A DNA stretch of 64,000 nt from Tenggerimyces flavus (GCF_016907715.1 NZ_JAFBCM010000001.1:310001-374000), one strand, 5' to 3'. Shown: positions 8,429 to 18,413, counted from the stretch's first letter. The notes: generated by a model from the sequence alone, not told the origin. Made by a program: numbers and translations.

Positions 8429-11085
8429 GCCTCAGGCTTACCGTGCCCCACCGACAACAACGTCTCGAGGTCCTTCCGCGTCTGCCCGCCGAGCTTCCGC
8501 AGCGCGCTCGCGACGTGGCTCTCGACGGTCCGCGGCGACACGTACAGCCGCGCGGCGATCTCGGCGTTGGTCTGCCCCGACGCCGCGAGCTGCGCGACCT
8601 CCCGTTCGCGCGGCGACAGCGCCGAGCCGTACGACCGGCGCCCACCACGCCACGGGTACGGGACCGGCACGCCCGTCCGCCGCATCTCCCGCAGCACCCG
8701 CGCCAGCGACGCGACCGCGCCGACCGCGTCGTACGCCTGCGCGCCCTCAAGCAGCCCGAGTCGCTCGGAGATCCGCGCCGCCTCGTACGGCAGGCGCAGC
8801 CGTACGAACTCCTCCCGCGCCTCCTCCAGCCGACCCTCGCAGGACGCCAGGTGCGCCCGGGCCGCAGGCGCCGCCACCCCCGCCAGGCCGACCGCGAACT
8901 CCACCACCGCCGCCGAGGCCGCAGGCGACGAGGCCTCGACCAGGCACGACACCGTCTCGCCCGCCCAGACCCAGTTCCCCTTGGCCCTAAGGACGTTCAG
9001 CCCCTCCGACGCCTGCGCAGCCGCCTCGACGGACCGTCCCGACGCGAGCAACAGCCGCGCCAGAGCGGAACGCGCCGGAACGAGCGGCCACAGCGCACCG
9101 ACCCGTTCCGCCGTCCCGACGACCGCGCGCAGCCGGCGTTCCGCCTCGTCCGGATCGCCCGCGACCGCGAGCACCGCGCCGAGCAGGTACTCCGTCTCCA
9201 GGCTCGCCGCCGAGAACTCGCTCGTCGACAACGCGCGCACCCGTTCCAGCAAGCCCACGAAGCGTCCCGCCGCCAGATCGACCGACGCCGACACCAGATC
9301 GAGCAGCGTGTTCACCCGGAAGTGCTCCGCCCGCGCGGCGACCACGCGGCACTCCGCCAGCATCCGGTCGGCCAGCGCGATGTCACCGACGTGCACCGCG
9401 GCCTGTGCCCAGTTCAGGCAGGCCCGGGCGTGTTCGCGCGGCTCGTCCGCCACCGCCGGCGTCGCCAACAAAGCAGTCATCGCCGAAGCAGCGGACGGGT
9501 CCGCGACCTCGATCAGCAACGACACCCGCGCCACGCCGACCGCCGCGACCACGAACGGCTCGCCGCTCAGCTCCGCCGCCACCACCGCCTCCAAGCACCG
9601 AGCGCGGTGCTCGGCGATCGAACGTCCCGTCACGAGGTCCGGCACCGCCAGGATCGCGAGCGCCAACGCCAACTGGTCGGGCCGGTCGGCGAGATCCACG
9701 GTCGCGCGAGCGATCTCCTCGTACCCACGCAGAGCCTCGCCCTGCTGCCGCAACAACCGCCCGAGCAGGAACCTCAGCTCCCCATCGGCGCTCGGCTCCA
9801 GCTCGACCGACGCCAGCACCCGGTCCAGTACGGGTGCCGCCTCCGACTGCGCGAGCCCCTGGACCGCCGCCCGCGCCAGCCACGCCGCGAGCCGCACCCG
9901 GTCCGACGCCGCCAGCCCGGGCACCTCGACCGCCCGGACGAGATACCGCGCGGCCGCCGCGTCGTCGCCCTGTGACTGCGCGAGCTCCGCCGCGGCCTCG
10001 GCGTACTTCACGAACGACAGCAGCCGTCCCGCCTGCTCGTAGTGGTGCGCGATCTGCGCGACCGGCAACGGCACCACGCCCTGCAGCACCTCGGCCACCC
10101 GTTGGTGCAGCCACCGCCGCGTCGGCGCGGGAACGGACTGGTAGACGACCTGCCGCGCGAGCTCGTGCCGGAAGCCCGTCCCCTCGTGCAGCAGCCCCGC
10201 CGCATGGCAACGGCTCAGCGACCGGACCACGGTCGCCACGTCGAGCCCCATCACCGCCGCGAGGATCTGCTCGTCCGGAACGAGACCGAGCACCGCCGAC
10301 GCGCCGAGCACCTCCCGCGGCTGCTCCTCCAACGCCGCGAGCCGCGGCAGCACCGCGTCGCGCAACCCCGTCGGCACCGACCCTGACCCAGCCGCGACGA
10401 CCTCCTCGACGACGAACGGGATCCCCGCGGTCAGCGCGTGCAGCGACCGCGCGTACGGCTCCGGCACCTCCGCGGTCTCCAGCAGGATCGCGGCCAGCTC
10501 GCGGACGGCGTCCAACGGCAGCGGCGACAGCGCGATCCGCGAAGGCCGGGACCGGGCGAACGCCTCCCACGCCGGCGTCTCCCGCGCAGTGAGCACGACC
10601 GCCAGCTCCGGCGGCATCCGTGCGGCCAGGTAGCCGAGGAACTCCGCGGTGCTCGCGTCCGCCCACTGCACGTCCTCGACCACGAGCACCGCCGGCCCCA
10701 GCTCGCCGAGCAACGTCGCCGCGGCGCGCAGCAGGCGATGCCGTTCGGCCCGATGGTCGTCCAACGCCGGCGGCGCCGAAGGCAGCCGCGCGGCGAGCTC
10801 AGGCAGCACCGGCGCGAGCGCGCCGACGACCGGGTTCAGCCGCTGCGGCAGCGCCACGTCCTTCAGCGCCTCGAGCACCGGCGCGAGCGGGAACGGCTCG
10901 GCCACCGGCTCGCACGAGCCGCGCAGCAGCTGCGGAACGCGACCGGCCAGCTCGCGCACGAGCCGGCTCTTGCCGATTCCGGCCTCGCCCTCGACGACCA
11001 CGAACGCGGGCGGCGCCGAGACCGCTTCGAGCAGCTCAGCCAGCTCGGCGTCGCGCCCGACCAGCCGTTCCGACACTCGCGCCAA
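8425..11085 (-). CDS. large LuxR-family regulator with AAA/STAND ATPase domain (LAL type), 886 aa
   Basis: N-terminal ATPase module with Walker A GEAGIGKS at residues 33-40 and a Walker B-like VLVVEDVQWAD near 122-134. A long helical, TPR-like middle region rich in Leu/Ala follows. The C-terminus is a LuxR-type helix-turn-helix (SPREREVAQLAASGQTNAEI, then SPRTVESHVASALRKLGG). Length and order match the LAL/MalT-like regulators of actinobacteria, which act as ATP- and ligand-dependent activators. It is transcribed divergently from the S8 protease gene; a perfect dyad lies in the shared intergenic region, so the protease/kelch pair is the natural target candidate. Confidence 0.92.
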   Translation of the reverse strand: MARVSERLVGRDAELAELLEAVSAPPAFVVVEGEAGIGKSRLVRELAGRVPQLLRGSCEPVAEPFPLAPVLEALKDVALPQRLNPVVGALAPVLPELAARLPSAPPALDDHRAERHRLLRAAATLLGELGPAVLVVEDVQWADASTAEFLGYLAARMPPELAVVLTARETPAWEAFARSRPSRIALSPLPLDAVRELAAILLETAEVPEPYARSLHALTAGIPFVVEEVVAAGSGSVPTGLRDAVLPRLAALEEQPREVLGASAVLGLVPDEQILAAVMGLDVATVVRSLSRCHAAGLLHEGTGFRHELARQVVYQSVPAPTRRWLHQRVAEVLQGVVPLPVAQIAHHYEQAGRLLSFVKYAEAAAELAQSQGDDAAAARYLVRAVEVPGLAASDRVRLAAWLARAAVQGLAQSEAAPVLDRVLASVELEPSADGELRFLLGRLLRQQGEALRGYEEIARATVDLADRPDQLALALAILAVPDLVTGRSIAEHRARCLEAVVAAELSGEPFVVAAVGVARVSLLIEVADPSAASAMTALLATPAVADEPREHARACLNWAQAAVHVGDIALADRMLAECRVVAARAEHFRVNTLLDLVSASVDLAAGRFVGLLERVRALSTSEFSAASLETEYLLGAVLAVAGDPDEAERRLRAVVGTAERVGALWPLVPARSALARLLLASGRSVEAAAQASEGLNVLRAKGNWVWAGETVSCLVEASSPAASAAVVEFAVGLAGVAAPAARAHLASCEGRLEEAREEFVRLRLPYEAARISERLGLLEGAQAYDAVGAVASLARVLREMRRTGVPVPYPWRGGRRSYGSALSPREREVAQLAASGQTNAEIAARLYVSPRTVESHVASALRKLGGQTRKDLETLLSVGHGKPEA

Positions 11086-11115
11086 ACGGTCCTCCTGGCT
11101 GGTCCGTGGCCATTA

Positions 11116-11134
11116 ATCCGTAGTGACTACGGAT
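11116..11134. promoter_or_regulatory. inverted repeat ATCCGTAG-TGA-CTACGGAT between divergent genes
   Basis: Perfect 8-bp arms around a 3-bp spacer, placed 30 bp before the LuxR start and about 80 bp before the protease start. Position and symmetry suggest a transcription factor operator; which protein binds it is unknown. Confidence 0.45.
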
Positions 11135-11214
11135 CACACTAGGCCGCGATCGGTGGTCGAGTGAGACCCCTCGGGGGAGATCGCGATCCGGTCCGATCCG
11201 GCAGAGGGGTGCAC

Positions 11215-14200
11215 ATGCTGGTACGCGCGTTGGTGGCCGTCGTGCTCGGAGCGGGGCTGCTGATGGCTCCGCACGCCCAGGCCGAGCCGGCACCTGCCGT
11301 CCGGAAGATCGACGCCAGCCTGCAACGCGGCCTCGCCGCCGCTGGCAGCGCGGACTTCCTGGTCTCGTTCGGCGCCCGGTCGAACGTGTCGCCGAGCGGC
11401 AGCTGGGCCGAACGCGGCCGCCAGGTGTACGACGCGCTCGAGCGCACCGCGGAGAAGAGCCAGCGCGACGTTCGCAAGGAGCTCGACAAGGCCGGCGTGA
11501 AGTACCGCGCGTTCTCCGTCGCGAACGTCGTCTACGTCTTCGGCGGCACGACCGCGCTCGCCGACAAGATCTCGGCGAACGCCGCGGTGACCAGGCTCGA
11601 CCCGGCCCGGACGTACAAGCTGCCGGAACCCGCCAAGAGCAAGGCCAAGGCGGCCGCCGTCGACGGCGTCGAGTGGGGCGTCGCGAGCATCCGCGCCGAC
11701 CAGGTCTGGTCGCAGTTCGGCACCCGCGGCGAGGGCATCGTGGTCGCGAACGTCGACTCCGGCGCGCAGTTCGACCACCCCGAGCTGGCGGCCTCGTACC
11801 GCGGCAGGCAGGCCGACGGCAGCGTGCGGCACGACTACAACTGGTACGACCCGGCCGGCATCTGCCCAGCGGGCCTCGGCCCTTGTGACAACGCCGGCCA
11901 CGGCACCCACACGATGGGCACGATGGTCGGCGCGAACGGCATCGGTGTCGCGCCCGGCGTGAAGTGGATCGCCGCGAAGGGCTGCGAGGGCGAGGGCTGC
12001 TCGAGCTTCGCGCTGCTGTCGTCGGCCCAGTGGCTGCTCGCCCCGACCGACGCGCAGGGCCAGAACCCGCGCCCGGACCTGCGCCCGAACGTCGTCAACA
12101 ACTCCTGGGGCGGGGACAACGGCCCGGTCGAGGACCCCTGGTACGACGAGGCGATCGCGAACTGGATCGACGCCGGCATCTTCCCCGCGTTCGCCAACGG
12201 CAACGCCGGCCCGGGCTGCGACACCGCCGGCACCCCGGGCGACAGCCTGCTCGCGTACGCGGTCGGCGCGTACGCCGCCGACGGCTCGATCGGCTCGTTC
12301 TCCTCGCGCGGCCCCGGCGCCGACGACACCCCGAAGCCGAACCTCGCCGCCCCGGGCGTCGCGATCCGCTCCAGCCTTCCTGGCAACGGGTACGGGACCT
12401 GGGACGGCACCTCGATGGCCACGCCGCACCTCGCCGCCACCGTCGCGCTGATGTGGTCCGTTGCACCCGCGCTCACCGGCGACATCGAGGCGACCGAGGC
12501 GCTACTGGACGAGACCGCGATCGACGTGGACGACACCAGCTGCGGCGGCACCGCGGCGGACAACAACGTCTTCGGCGAGGGCCGGCTGGACGCGTTCCGC
12601 GCCGTCGAGGCGTCGCCGCGCGGGCCTACCGGCACGCTGCGCGGCACGGTCCGCACCGAGTCCGGCGACCCGATCGCGAACGCCACCGTCACGCTCACCG
12701 GGGTCGCGAACCGGCGCCTCCAGACCGCGCCCGACGGCACGTTCGGCGCGCTGCTCTCGACCGGCACGTACACCGCCACGGTCACCGCGTTCGGGTACGC
12801 CCCGCGGTCCGCCGAGGTCACCGTCACCGAGGGCGGCGAGACCGTCCGCGACTTCGCACTGCCGGTCCTCCCCCGCGTCACGGTCAGCGGCACGGTCAAG
12901 GAGGGGTCCGCGCACGGGTGGCCGCTGTACGCGACGATCACGGCGGACGACGTACCGGACGGCACGTTCTACACCGACCCGAAGACCGGGCGCTACAGCT
13001 TCGAGGTGCCGGCGAATGCCTCGTACACGTTGAGGATTCGCTCTCTCTATCCCGGTCTCGGCGAGCAGGTCGTCCCGGTCGCCGTCGGCGCCGCCGATGT
13101 CTCGCGCGACTTCGGGCTCACCTCGGACCCGTACGACTGCACCGCACCGGGCTACCGCGAGGCGGCGCCGCGGATCGCGTACTCAGAGACGTTCGACGAG
13201 CCGACCACGCCGGCCGGCTGGACGGTCACCGACCCGCTGGGCAACGGCCAGGTGTGGAGGTTCGACGACGACCGCGGCTTCGGGAACAGGACCGGCGGCG
13301 AGGGTCTGTACGGCTGGGTCTTCTCCGCCGACTACGGGCCGGACGCCGAGCAGGACACGGCGCTCGTCTCGCCACCGGTCGACCTGTCGGGGACGACGAC
13401 TCCGGCGCTGTGGTTCAACACCGACTACAGCGACGGGCCGAGCTCGGTCGCGGACGTGGACGTGTCCGTCGACGGCGGCACGACGTGGACGAACGTGTGG
13501 CGCGCGACGCAGCCGAGCGTGCCCGAGTCGCGGGAGCTCGTGCCGCTGCCACAGGCGGTCGGGAAGACGGACGTCCGCGTCCGCTTCCACTACACCGCCT
13601 CGTTCGACGGCTGGTGGATGGTCGACAACGTCGACCTCGGCGAGCAGGTCTGCGAGACCGTTCCGGGCGGTCTGGTGCTCGGGCACGTCCGCGACGCCAA
13701 CACCGACCAGCCGCTGGTCGGCGCGACTGTACGGCACGACGGCGGCTCGGTGACGACGGTCGCGACGCCGACGGATCCCCAGCTGGACGACGGTTTCTAC
13801 TGGACGTTCGTCCCGAACGGGTCGCGTGCGTTCACCGCCTCGCAGCCGCGCTACCAAGCCGCGACACGGACGGTCCAGGTCGCGCCGGACGCCGCGAACG
13901 TGGCCGACTTCGAGCCGACCGCCGGCGTGATCGAGGCCAGCGTGACGTCGCTCTCCGGGCGCACGACACTCGGCGGGCAGACGACAGCGAAGGTCACGAT
14001 CCGCAACGAGGGAACGGCATCCACACGGGTCGACCTCGGCGAACGGTCGGGCCCCGTGACGGTCCAGGCCGCGTCGGCGCCGATCCCGGTGCGCCGCGTG
14101 GCGGGCACGTTCTCGACGGGGGCGAAACCGTCCGGCGGTGTCGTGCCGAAGGTCGCCCCGGCCGACACCGCCGGCGGGCCATGGTCCTCGCTCGCCGACT

Positions 14201-15525
14201 ATCCAATCGCGATCATGGACAACGCGATGGTGACTCACGAGGGCGAGCTGTACTCGTTCGGCGGCCGGACGGCGCAGGGCGCGACCAACCTCGCGTACCG
14301 CTACAACCGGGAATCGTCAACCTGGAAGGCGATCGCGCCGATTCCGCGGGCCCGGCAGAAGCCGTCGATCGGCGTGCTCAGCGGCAAGGTCTACGTCGCC
14401 GGCGGCTGGTCGGCGACCGGCGACGCTAGGGCTGACATGGACGTCTACGACCCGGTCGCCAACACGTGGGCAGCCGGGCCGAGCATGCCCGGCCGGACGA
14501 CGGCGGCGGGCACGGCGGTGGTCGGCGACCAGCTGTTCGTCATCGGCGGCTGCATCTCCGAGTGCAGCGAGCGGCAGGTCTACCGGTACGACGCGTCCGA
14601 CCGCGCGTGGACCCGGCTCGCCGACTACCCGCGCGACGTCGCGTGGCAGGCCTGCGGCGGCATCGCCGGCGTCGTCTACTGCGCGGGTGGCACGTCCGAG
14701 AGCGGCACGTCGGCACGCACGTTCCGCTACGACGCGGCGGCGAACATCTGGACGCGGCTCGCCGACCTGCCGACCGACGTGTGGGGCATGGGCTCGACGG
14801 TGTCCGCCGGTTCGCTGCTCCTGTCCGGCGGCGTCGTCGACGACGCCGTGACGAACGAGGGCTTCGCGTACGACCCGGTGTCCGACTCGTGGTCGGCGCT
14901 GGCGAACTCCCGGCACAGCTACTACCGCGGCGGCTCTGCATGCGGTTTCGCCAAGGTGGGTGGGTCTCCTGGCAACTTCGTGGGCTCGCCGTTCGGTGAG
15001 GTGCTGACCGGGTTCGCCGACTGCGGCCTGGCCGATCCGGTGCGCTGGCTGCGGTCCTCGCCTTCGTCGGTGACGATCGCGCCGGGTGCGTCGGTCGACG
15101 TCACGGTGACGTTCGACGGCACCGGGGTCGACCAGCCGGGCACGTACGTCGCGGCGCTCGAGGCACGCGACACCACGCCGTACACGCCGCCGTCGGTGGC
15201 CGTCTCGCTGCGGGTGGACGCCCCGGCATCGTGGGGCAAGCTCGCCGGCACCGTGTACGGGAAGGACTGCGCGGGCGTCAAGGCGCCCTTGCCTGGCGCG
15301 TCGGTCCGGCACGACGGGCCGCTGGCGGACCGTACTTTGCGCACCGACGCGGCCGGTACGTACGCCGTGTGGCAGGACCGCGCGAACAGCCCGGCCACGC
15401 TGGTCGTCACCAAGGACGGCTGGTTCCCGGCGACCGGTTCGGTGCAGCTCCGGGCCGGGCAGACGACCACGAAGGACTTCACGTTGAACAGAACCGGCTG
15501 CCCGACTGGAGGAAACGCCCGATGA
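11215..15525 (+). CDS. secreted S8 subtilisin-like protease with carboxypeptidase-regulatory-like and kelch domains, 1436 aa
   Basis: Signal peptide from the ATG at 11215 (VRALVAVVLGAGLLMAP, cleavage near AQA-E). A propeptide precedes the S8 domain, whose triad is visible: Asp181 (NVDSGAQ), His229 (GHGTHTMG) and Ser400 (GTSMATPH). Then come a carboxypeptidase-regulatory-like beta-sandwich (about 470-550), a jelly-roll-like segment (ETFDEP...WTVTDPLGNG, about 655-810), a second regulatory-like domain, kelch repeats with paired aromatic/Gly motifs (VYVAGGWSATG, LFVIGGC, VYCAGGTSESG, about 985-1260) and a last regulatory-like domain. It is an exported endopeptidase with probable carbohydrate- or protein-binding tails. 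The start is preferred over GTG 11161 because of the signal peptide. It overlaps the next gene as ATGA. Confidence 0.9.
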   Translation: MLVRALVAVVLGAGLLMAPHAQAEPAPAVRKIDASLQRGLAAAGSADFLVSFGARSNVSPSGSWAERGRQVYDALERTAEKSQRDVRKELDKAGVKYRAFSVANVVYVFGGTTALADKISANAAVTRLDPARTYKLPEPAKSKAKAAAVDGVEWGVASIRADQVWSQFGTRGEGIVVANVDSGAQFDHPELAASYRGRQADGSVRHDYNWYDPAGICPAGLGPCDNAGHGTHTMGTMVGANGIGVAPGVKWIAAKGCEGEGCSSFALLSSAQWLLAPTDAQGQNPRPDLRPNVVNNSWGGDNGPVEDPWYDEAIANWIDAGIFPAFANGNAGPGCDTAGTPGDSLLAYAVGAYAADGSIGSFSSRGPGADDTPKPNLAAPGVAIRSSLPGNGYGTWDGTSMATPHLAATVALMWSVAPALTGDIEATEALLDETAIDVDDTSCGGTAADNNVFGEGRLDAFRAVEASPRGPTGTLRGTVRTESGDPIANATVTLTGVANRRLQTAPDGTFGALLSTGTYTATVTAFGYAPRSAEVTVTEGGETVRDFALPVLPRVTVSGTVKEGSAHGWPLYATITADDVPDGTFYTDPKTGRYSFEVPANASYTLRIRSLYPGLGEQVVPVAVGAADVSRDFGLTSDPYDCTAPGYREAAPRIAYSETFDEPTTPAGWTVTDPLGNGQVWRFDDDRGFGNRTGGEGLYGWVFSADYGPDAEQDTALVSPPVDLSGTTTPALWFNTDYSDGPSSVADVDVSVDGGTTWTNVWRATQPSVPESRELVPLPQAVGKTDVRVRFHYTASFDGWWMVDNVDLGEQVCETVPGGLVLGHVRDANTDQPLVGATVRHDGGSVTTVATPTDPQLDDGFYWTFVPNGSRAFTASQPRYQAATRTVQVAPDAANVADFEPTAGVIEASVTSLSGRTTLGGQTTAKVTIRNEGTASTRVDLGERSGPVTVQAASAPIPVRRVAGTFSTGAKPSGGVVPKVAPADTAGGPWSSLADYPIAIMDNAMVTHEGELYSFGGRTAQGATNLAYRYNRESSTWKAIAPIPRARQKPSIGVLSGKVYVAGGWSATGDARADMDVYDPVANTWAAGPSMPGRTTAAGTAVVGDQLFVIGGCISECSERQVYRYDASDRAWTRLADYPRDVAWQACGGIAGVVYCAGGTSESGTSARTFRYDAAANIWTRLADLPTDVWGMGSTVSAGSLLLSGGVVDDAVTNEGFAYDPVSDSWSALANSRHSYYRGGSACGFAKVGGSPGNFVGSPFGEVLTGFADCGLADPVRWLRSSPSSVTIAPGASVDVTVTFDGTGVDQPGTYVAALEARDTTPYTPPSVAVSLRVDAPASWGKLAGTVYGKDCAGVKAPLPGASVRHDGPLADRTLRTDAAGTYAVWQDRANSPATLVVTKDGWFPATGSVQLRAGQTTTKDFTLNRTGCPTGGNAR

Positions 15526-18260
15526 TCCGCGCAGCCTTGCTCGCCGGCCTGCTCGCGCCGCTCGCCATCGCGATGCCCGTCGCGGCGGCCTCGACCGTGA
15601 CGCTCAGCGGCGTCGTTCGCGACGGCTCCGGACAGGACTGGCCGCTGCGGAGCTCGGTGTCCGTGACCGGCGGCTCGTCAACGCACAGCTCGCCGTTCAA
15701 CGGCAAGTACAACGTTGAGGTGCAGCCGAACAAGACGTACACGGTGACCGTTCAGCCTTCTGCCGTTGGGTATCCGGCGTTGACGCGGGAGGTGTCGGTG
15801 GGGCGGCGCGACCTCACGGTCGACTTCGCGGTGCCGGTGGACGCCGACTCGTGCCAGGCACCTGGCTACCACCACACCTCGCAGGGTGCGGTGGCCTCGT
15901 TCGACTCCGGACCCGACGGCTGGACGATCACGGACCCGCTGGGGACCGAGCAGGTGTGGCGGTTCGACGACCCGGGTGAGCACGGCAACCTGACCGGTGG
16001 GTTGGGCGGTTTCGCCATCCTGGACAGCGAGTTCTACGGTTTCGACAAGGCGCAGGACTCGTCGCTGATGTCACCGGTCGTCGACCTGCGCGGCGTTTCC
16101 GCACCGACGATCGGCTTCCGCAGCGACCTCTACCTGTTCGACTACACCGAGCCGTCGGGGATCGCCGACGTCGACCTGTCGTTGGACGGCGGGGCGACGT
16201 GGTCGAACGTGTGGCGCGCGGACGTCATCCGGCGCGGGCCGGAGCAGGTGACCGTGCCGATCCCACAGGCCGCGGGCGAACGGTTCGTACGCGCTCGGTT
16301 CCGCTACCACGAGACCGAGAACACCGCGGGCGTGTGGTGGCAGGTCGATAGCGCGTGGGTCGGCAACCGGTCCTGCGATCCGGCTCCGGGTGGGCTGGTC
16401 GTGGGGTACGTACGGGACCGCAACACCGGCACCGGCCTGGTGGGCGCGACGGTCCGCGGGCCGTCCGGCTCGTCCGTGTCGTCCGTGGAGGGCGGTCTCT
16501 ACTCGCTGTTCAGCCCGGTGACGGGATCGCGGGAGGTCGTGGCGAGCTCGGCGGAGTACCTGTCGCACGTGCGCCGGGTGACCGTCGGGGTCGCGCCGGT
16601 CCGGTCGGACTTCTCGTTGGCAGCCGGGCAGGTGAAGACCTCGTCGACGTCCGTCGAGGCGGAGGTGGAGCTCGGCGAGAAGGACACGGCGACGGTGACG
16701 TTGCGGAACCGCGGCTCGGCCGATGCCTCGGTGACGTTGGCGGAACGGCCTGGCTCGTTCGAGCTCGCTTCCGCGCGGGTGGCTTCCGAGGGCGCGCCGT
16801 TGCGCCGGGAGAAGGGCTCGTTCAGCCCGTTCGCCGCGGGTGCCGCGACCCGTACCGCGTCCGCCGGGCAACCGGCCGCGGTGAGCGCGGCCGACGGCTG
16901 GGGCGGCGTCGCGGACTACCCGATCGCGATCAGCGACAACGCGGCGGCGACGTACCAGGGCAAGGTGTACTCGGTCGGCGGGCAGGAGCACCTGCGGTAC
17001 GGGATCAGCGAGGCGTTCGTCTTCGACCCCGCCGCGGGCGGCTGGTCGGAGCTGCCGGCACTGCCGCGCGGCCGGCAGGCGGCGACCGCGGCGTTCCTGG
17101 ACGGGAAGCTGCACGTCGTCGGCGGCTGGAGCGAGAGCGACTGGGGTTACGACGCGCACGTGGTGCCTGAGATGGACATCTACGACCCGGCGACCGGCAC
17201 CTGGTCGAGCGGGCCGCGGATCCCCGCGGCGACGGCGGCCGCCGGTCGCGCCGTCCTGGACGACCGCCTCTACGTGGTCGGCGGCTGCCAGGGACCGGAG
17301 CAGTGCGACGCGACCGCGGTGTACCGGTACGACCCCGCTGACCTGGTGTGGGAGCGGCTGGCCGACTATCCCGACGAGGTGTCGTGGCTCTCGTGCGGCG
17401 CGATCGAGGAGCAGCTCTACTGCGCTGGCGGGACGCGGAACTGGCAGCGGCCGGTCTCGTCCCAGGCGACCTACTCGTACAACCCGCGGACGGACACCTG
17501 GACGCGCCGGGCCGACCTGCCCATCGACCTGTGGGCCAGCGCCTCGTCGGTCTCCGACGGTCGGCTGGAGCTGATCGGCGGCGTGACGGACGGGACCCAG
17601 CTGGTCACGAACGAGGGCTTCGCGTACTCGCCGCTGTCGGACTCGTGGACGGCGTTGCCGCGTTCGACGTACGCGACCTACCGGGGCGCGGCGGCCTGCG
17701 GGATCTACAAGGTGGGCGGCGGAACGTCGCACACCTTGGGGTCGCCGTTCGTCGAGGTGCTCGCCGGGCACTCCGACTGCGGCGCCGACCGCGACACGTC
17801 CTGGCTGTCCGCGACACCGGGCTCTGTGGAGCTAGCGCCCGGGGACCGGTCGACGGTACGGATGCGCTTCGACTCCTCGGTGGTGTCGCAGCCGGGGACG
17901 TACACCTCGACGCTGCTGGTGCGGGAGGACTCGCCGTACCCGACGGGCACGATCGCGCTGACCCTCTCGGTCTCGCCGCCGCGTAGGTGGGGGCTTCTGC
18001 GGGGAACGGTGACCGGGGTGTCCTGCGAGGGTGTCGCCCGCGTGTTGGCGGGCGCGACGGTGTGGCTGGACGGGCGACTGGACGACTTCACGCTGCCGAC
18101 GGACGCTTCGGGGTCGTACGCGCGGTGGCTCGACAGCCGCAACGGGCCGGCCACGATGATCACCGGCCTGGACGGCTGGGTGCCGGACGTACGGTCGGTC
18201 AGCCTGCGGGCGGGGCGGACGACGGTGGCTGACGTGGTGCTCCAACAGGACGGTTGCTAG
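15522..18260 (+). CDS. secreted kelch-repeat protein, protease-less paralogue of the upstream S8 protein, 912 aa
   Basis: Signal peptide (RAALLAGLLAPLAIAMPVAA) followed by the same module order as the C-terminal two thirds of the preceding gene: a regulatory-like domain, the GWTITDPLGTEQVWRFDD jelly-roll segment, another regulatory-like domain, kelch blades (VYSVGGQE, LHVVGGWSE, LYVVGGCQ, LYCAGGTRN) and a C-terminal domain ending GWVPDVRSVSLRAGRTTVAD. It has no subtilisin domain. GGAGGAAA lies at ribosome-binding distance and the start overlaps the upstream stop, so translation is coupled. Tandem duplication with loss of the protease is the simplest history. The last 87 bp of the gene recur at 20425-20511. 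Confidence 0.85.
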   Translation: MIRAALLAGLLAPLAIAMPVAAASTVTLSGVVRDGSGQDWPLRSSVSVTGGSSTHSSPFNGKYNVEVQPNKTYTVTVQPSAVGYPALTREVSVGRRDLTVDFAVPVDADSCQAPGYHHTSQGAVASFDSGPDGWTITDPLGTEQVWRFDDPGEHGNLTGGLGGFAILDSEFYGFDKAQDSSLMSPVVDLRGVSAPTIGFRSDLYLFDYTEPSGIADVDLSLDGGATWSNVWRADVIRRGPEQVTVPIPQAAGERFVRARFRYHETENTAGVWWQVDSAWVGNRSCDPAPGGLVVGYVRDRNTGTGLVGATVRGPSGSSVSSVEGGLYSLFSPVTGSREVVASSAEYLSHVRRVTVGVAPVRSDFSLAAGQVKTSSTSVEAEVELGEKDTATVTLRNRGSADASVTLAERPGSFELASARVASEGAPLRREKGSFSPFAAGAATRTASAGQPAAVSAADGWGGVADYPIAISDNAAATYQGKVYSVGGQEHLRYGISEAFVFDPAAGGWSELPALPRGRQAATAAFLDGKLHVVGGWSESDWGYDAHVVPEMDIYDPATGTWSSGPRIPAATAAAGRAVLDDRLYVVGGCQGPEQCDATAVYRYDPADLVWERLADYPDEVSWLSCGAIEEQLYCAGGTRNWQRPVSSQATYSYNPRTDTWTRRADLPIDLWASASSVSDGRLELIGGVTDGTQLVTNEGFAYSPLSDSWTALPRSTYATYRGAAACGIYKVGGGTSHTLGSPFVEVLAGHSDCGADRDTSWLSATPGSVELAPGDRSTVRMRFDSSVVSQPGTYTSTLLVREDSPYPTGTIALTLSVSPPRRWGLLRGTVTGVSCEGVARVLAGATVWLDGRLDDFTLPTDASGSYARWLDSRNGPATMITGLDGWVPDVRSVSLRAGRTTVADVVLQQDGC

Positions 18261-18291
18261 CCCGGTCGACGAGCAGGCGATGGCGGGCTTC
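18174..18291 (+). repeat. left copy of a 118-bp direct repeat (kelch gene 3' end plus flank)
   Basis: Identical at 115 of 118 positions to 20425-20542, by my alignment. It contains the last 28 codons and stop of the kelch gene plus 31 bp beyond. The two copies bracket the AbiE-like cassette. Confidence 0.9.
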
Positions 18292-18356
18292 GCCGACGCA
18301 GTGGCACGGGTCTGATCCTGGTCACGTCCCATGGTCCTGACGTCAGACCGTGCGCG

Positions 18357-18413
18357 CCGTTCGGGAAAAATTGCTATTCCGCCGTCAGCGGAGTTAAGCT
18401 TTTTCCCGAACGG
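18357..18413. promoter_or_regulatory. 14-bp perfect inverted repeat in the promoter of the AbiE-like cassette
   Basis: Arms CCGTTCGGGAAAAA (18357-18370) and its complement (18400-18413) flank 29 bp. The spacer holds a -35-like TTGCTA (18371) and a -10-like TAAGCT (18395), 18 bp apart, plus an inner TCCGC/GCGGA dyad. The right arm ends 11 bp before the GTG start. AbiEi antitoxins are known to repress their own operon by binding inverted repeats in the promoter, which this fits. Confidence 0.6.

Noticed and set aside
7394-10042. Very long plus-strand open frame opposite the LLM and LuxR genes
   Set aside because: Its translation is low-complexity Arg/Pro/Ala typical of antisense frames in high-GC DNA; the minus-strand genes have clear domains.
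18309-18349. GGTCTGA/TCAGACC inverted repeat as an insertion-sequence end
   Set aside because: Only 7-bp arms, no transposase and no target-site duplication; it may be a weak hairpin after the kelch gene.
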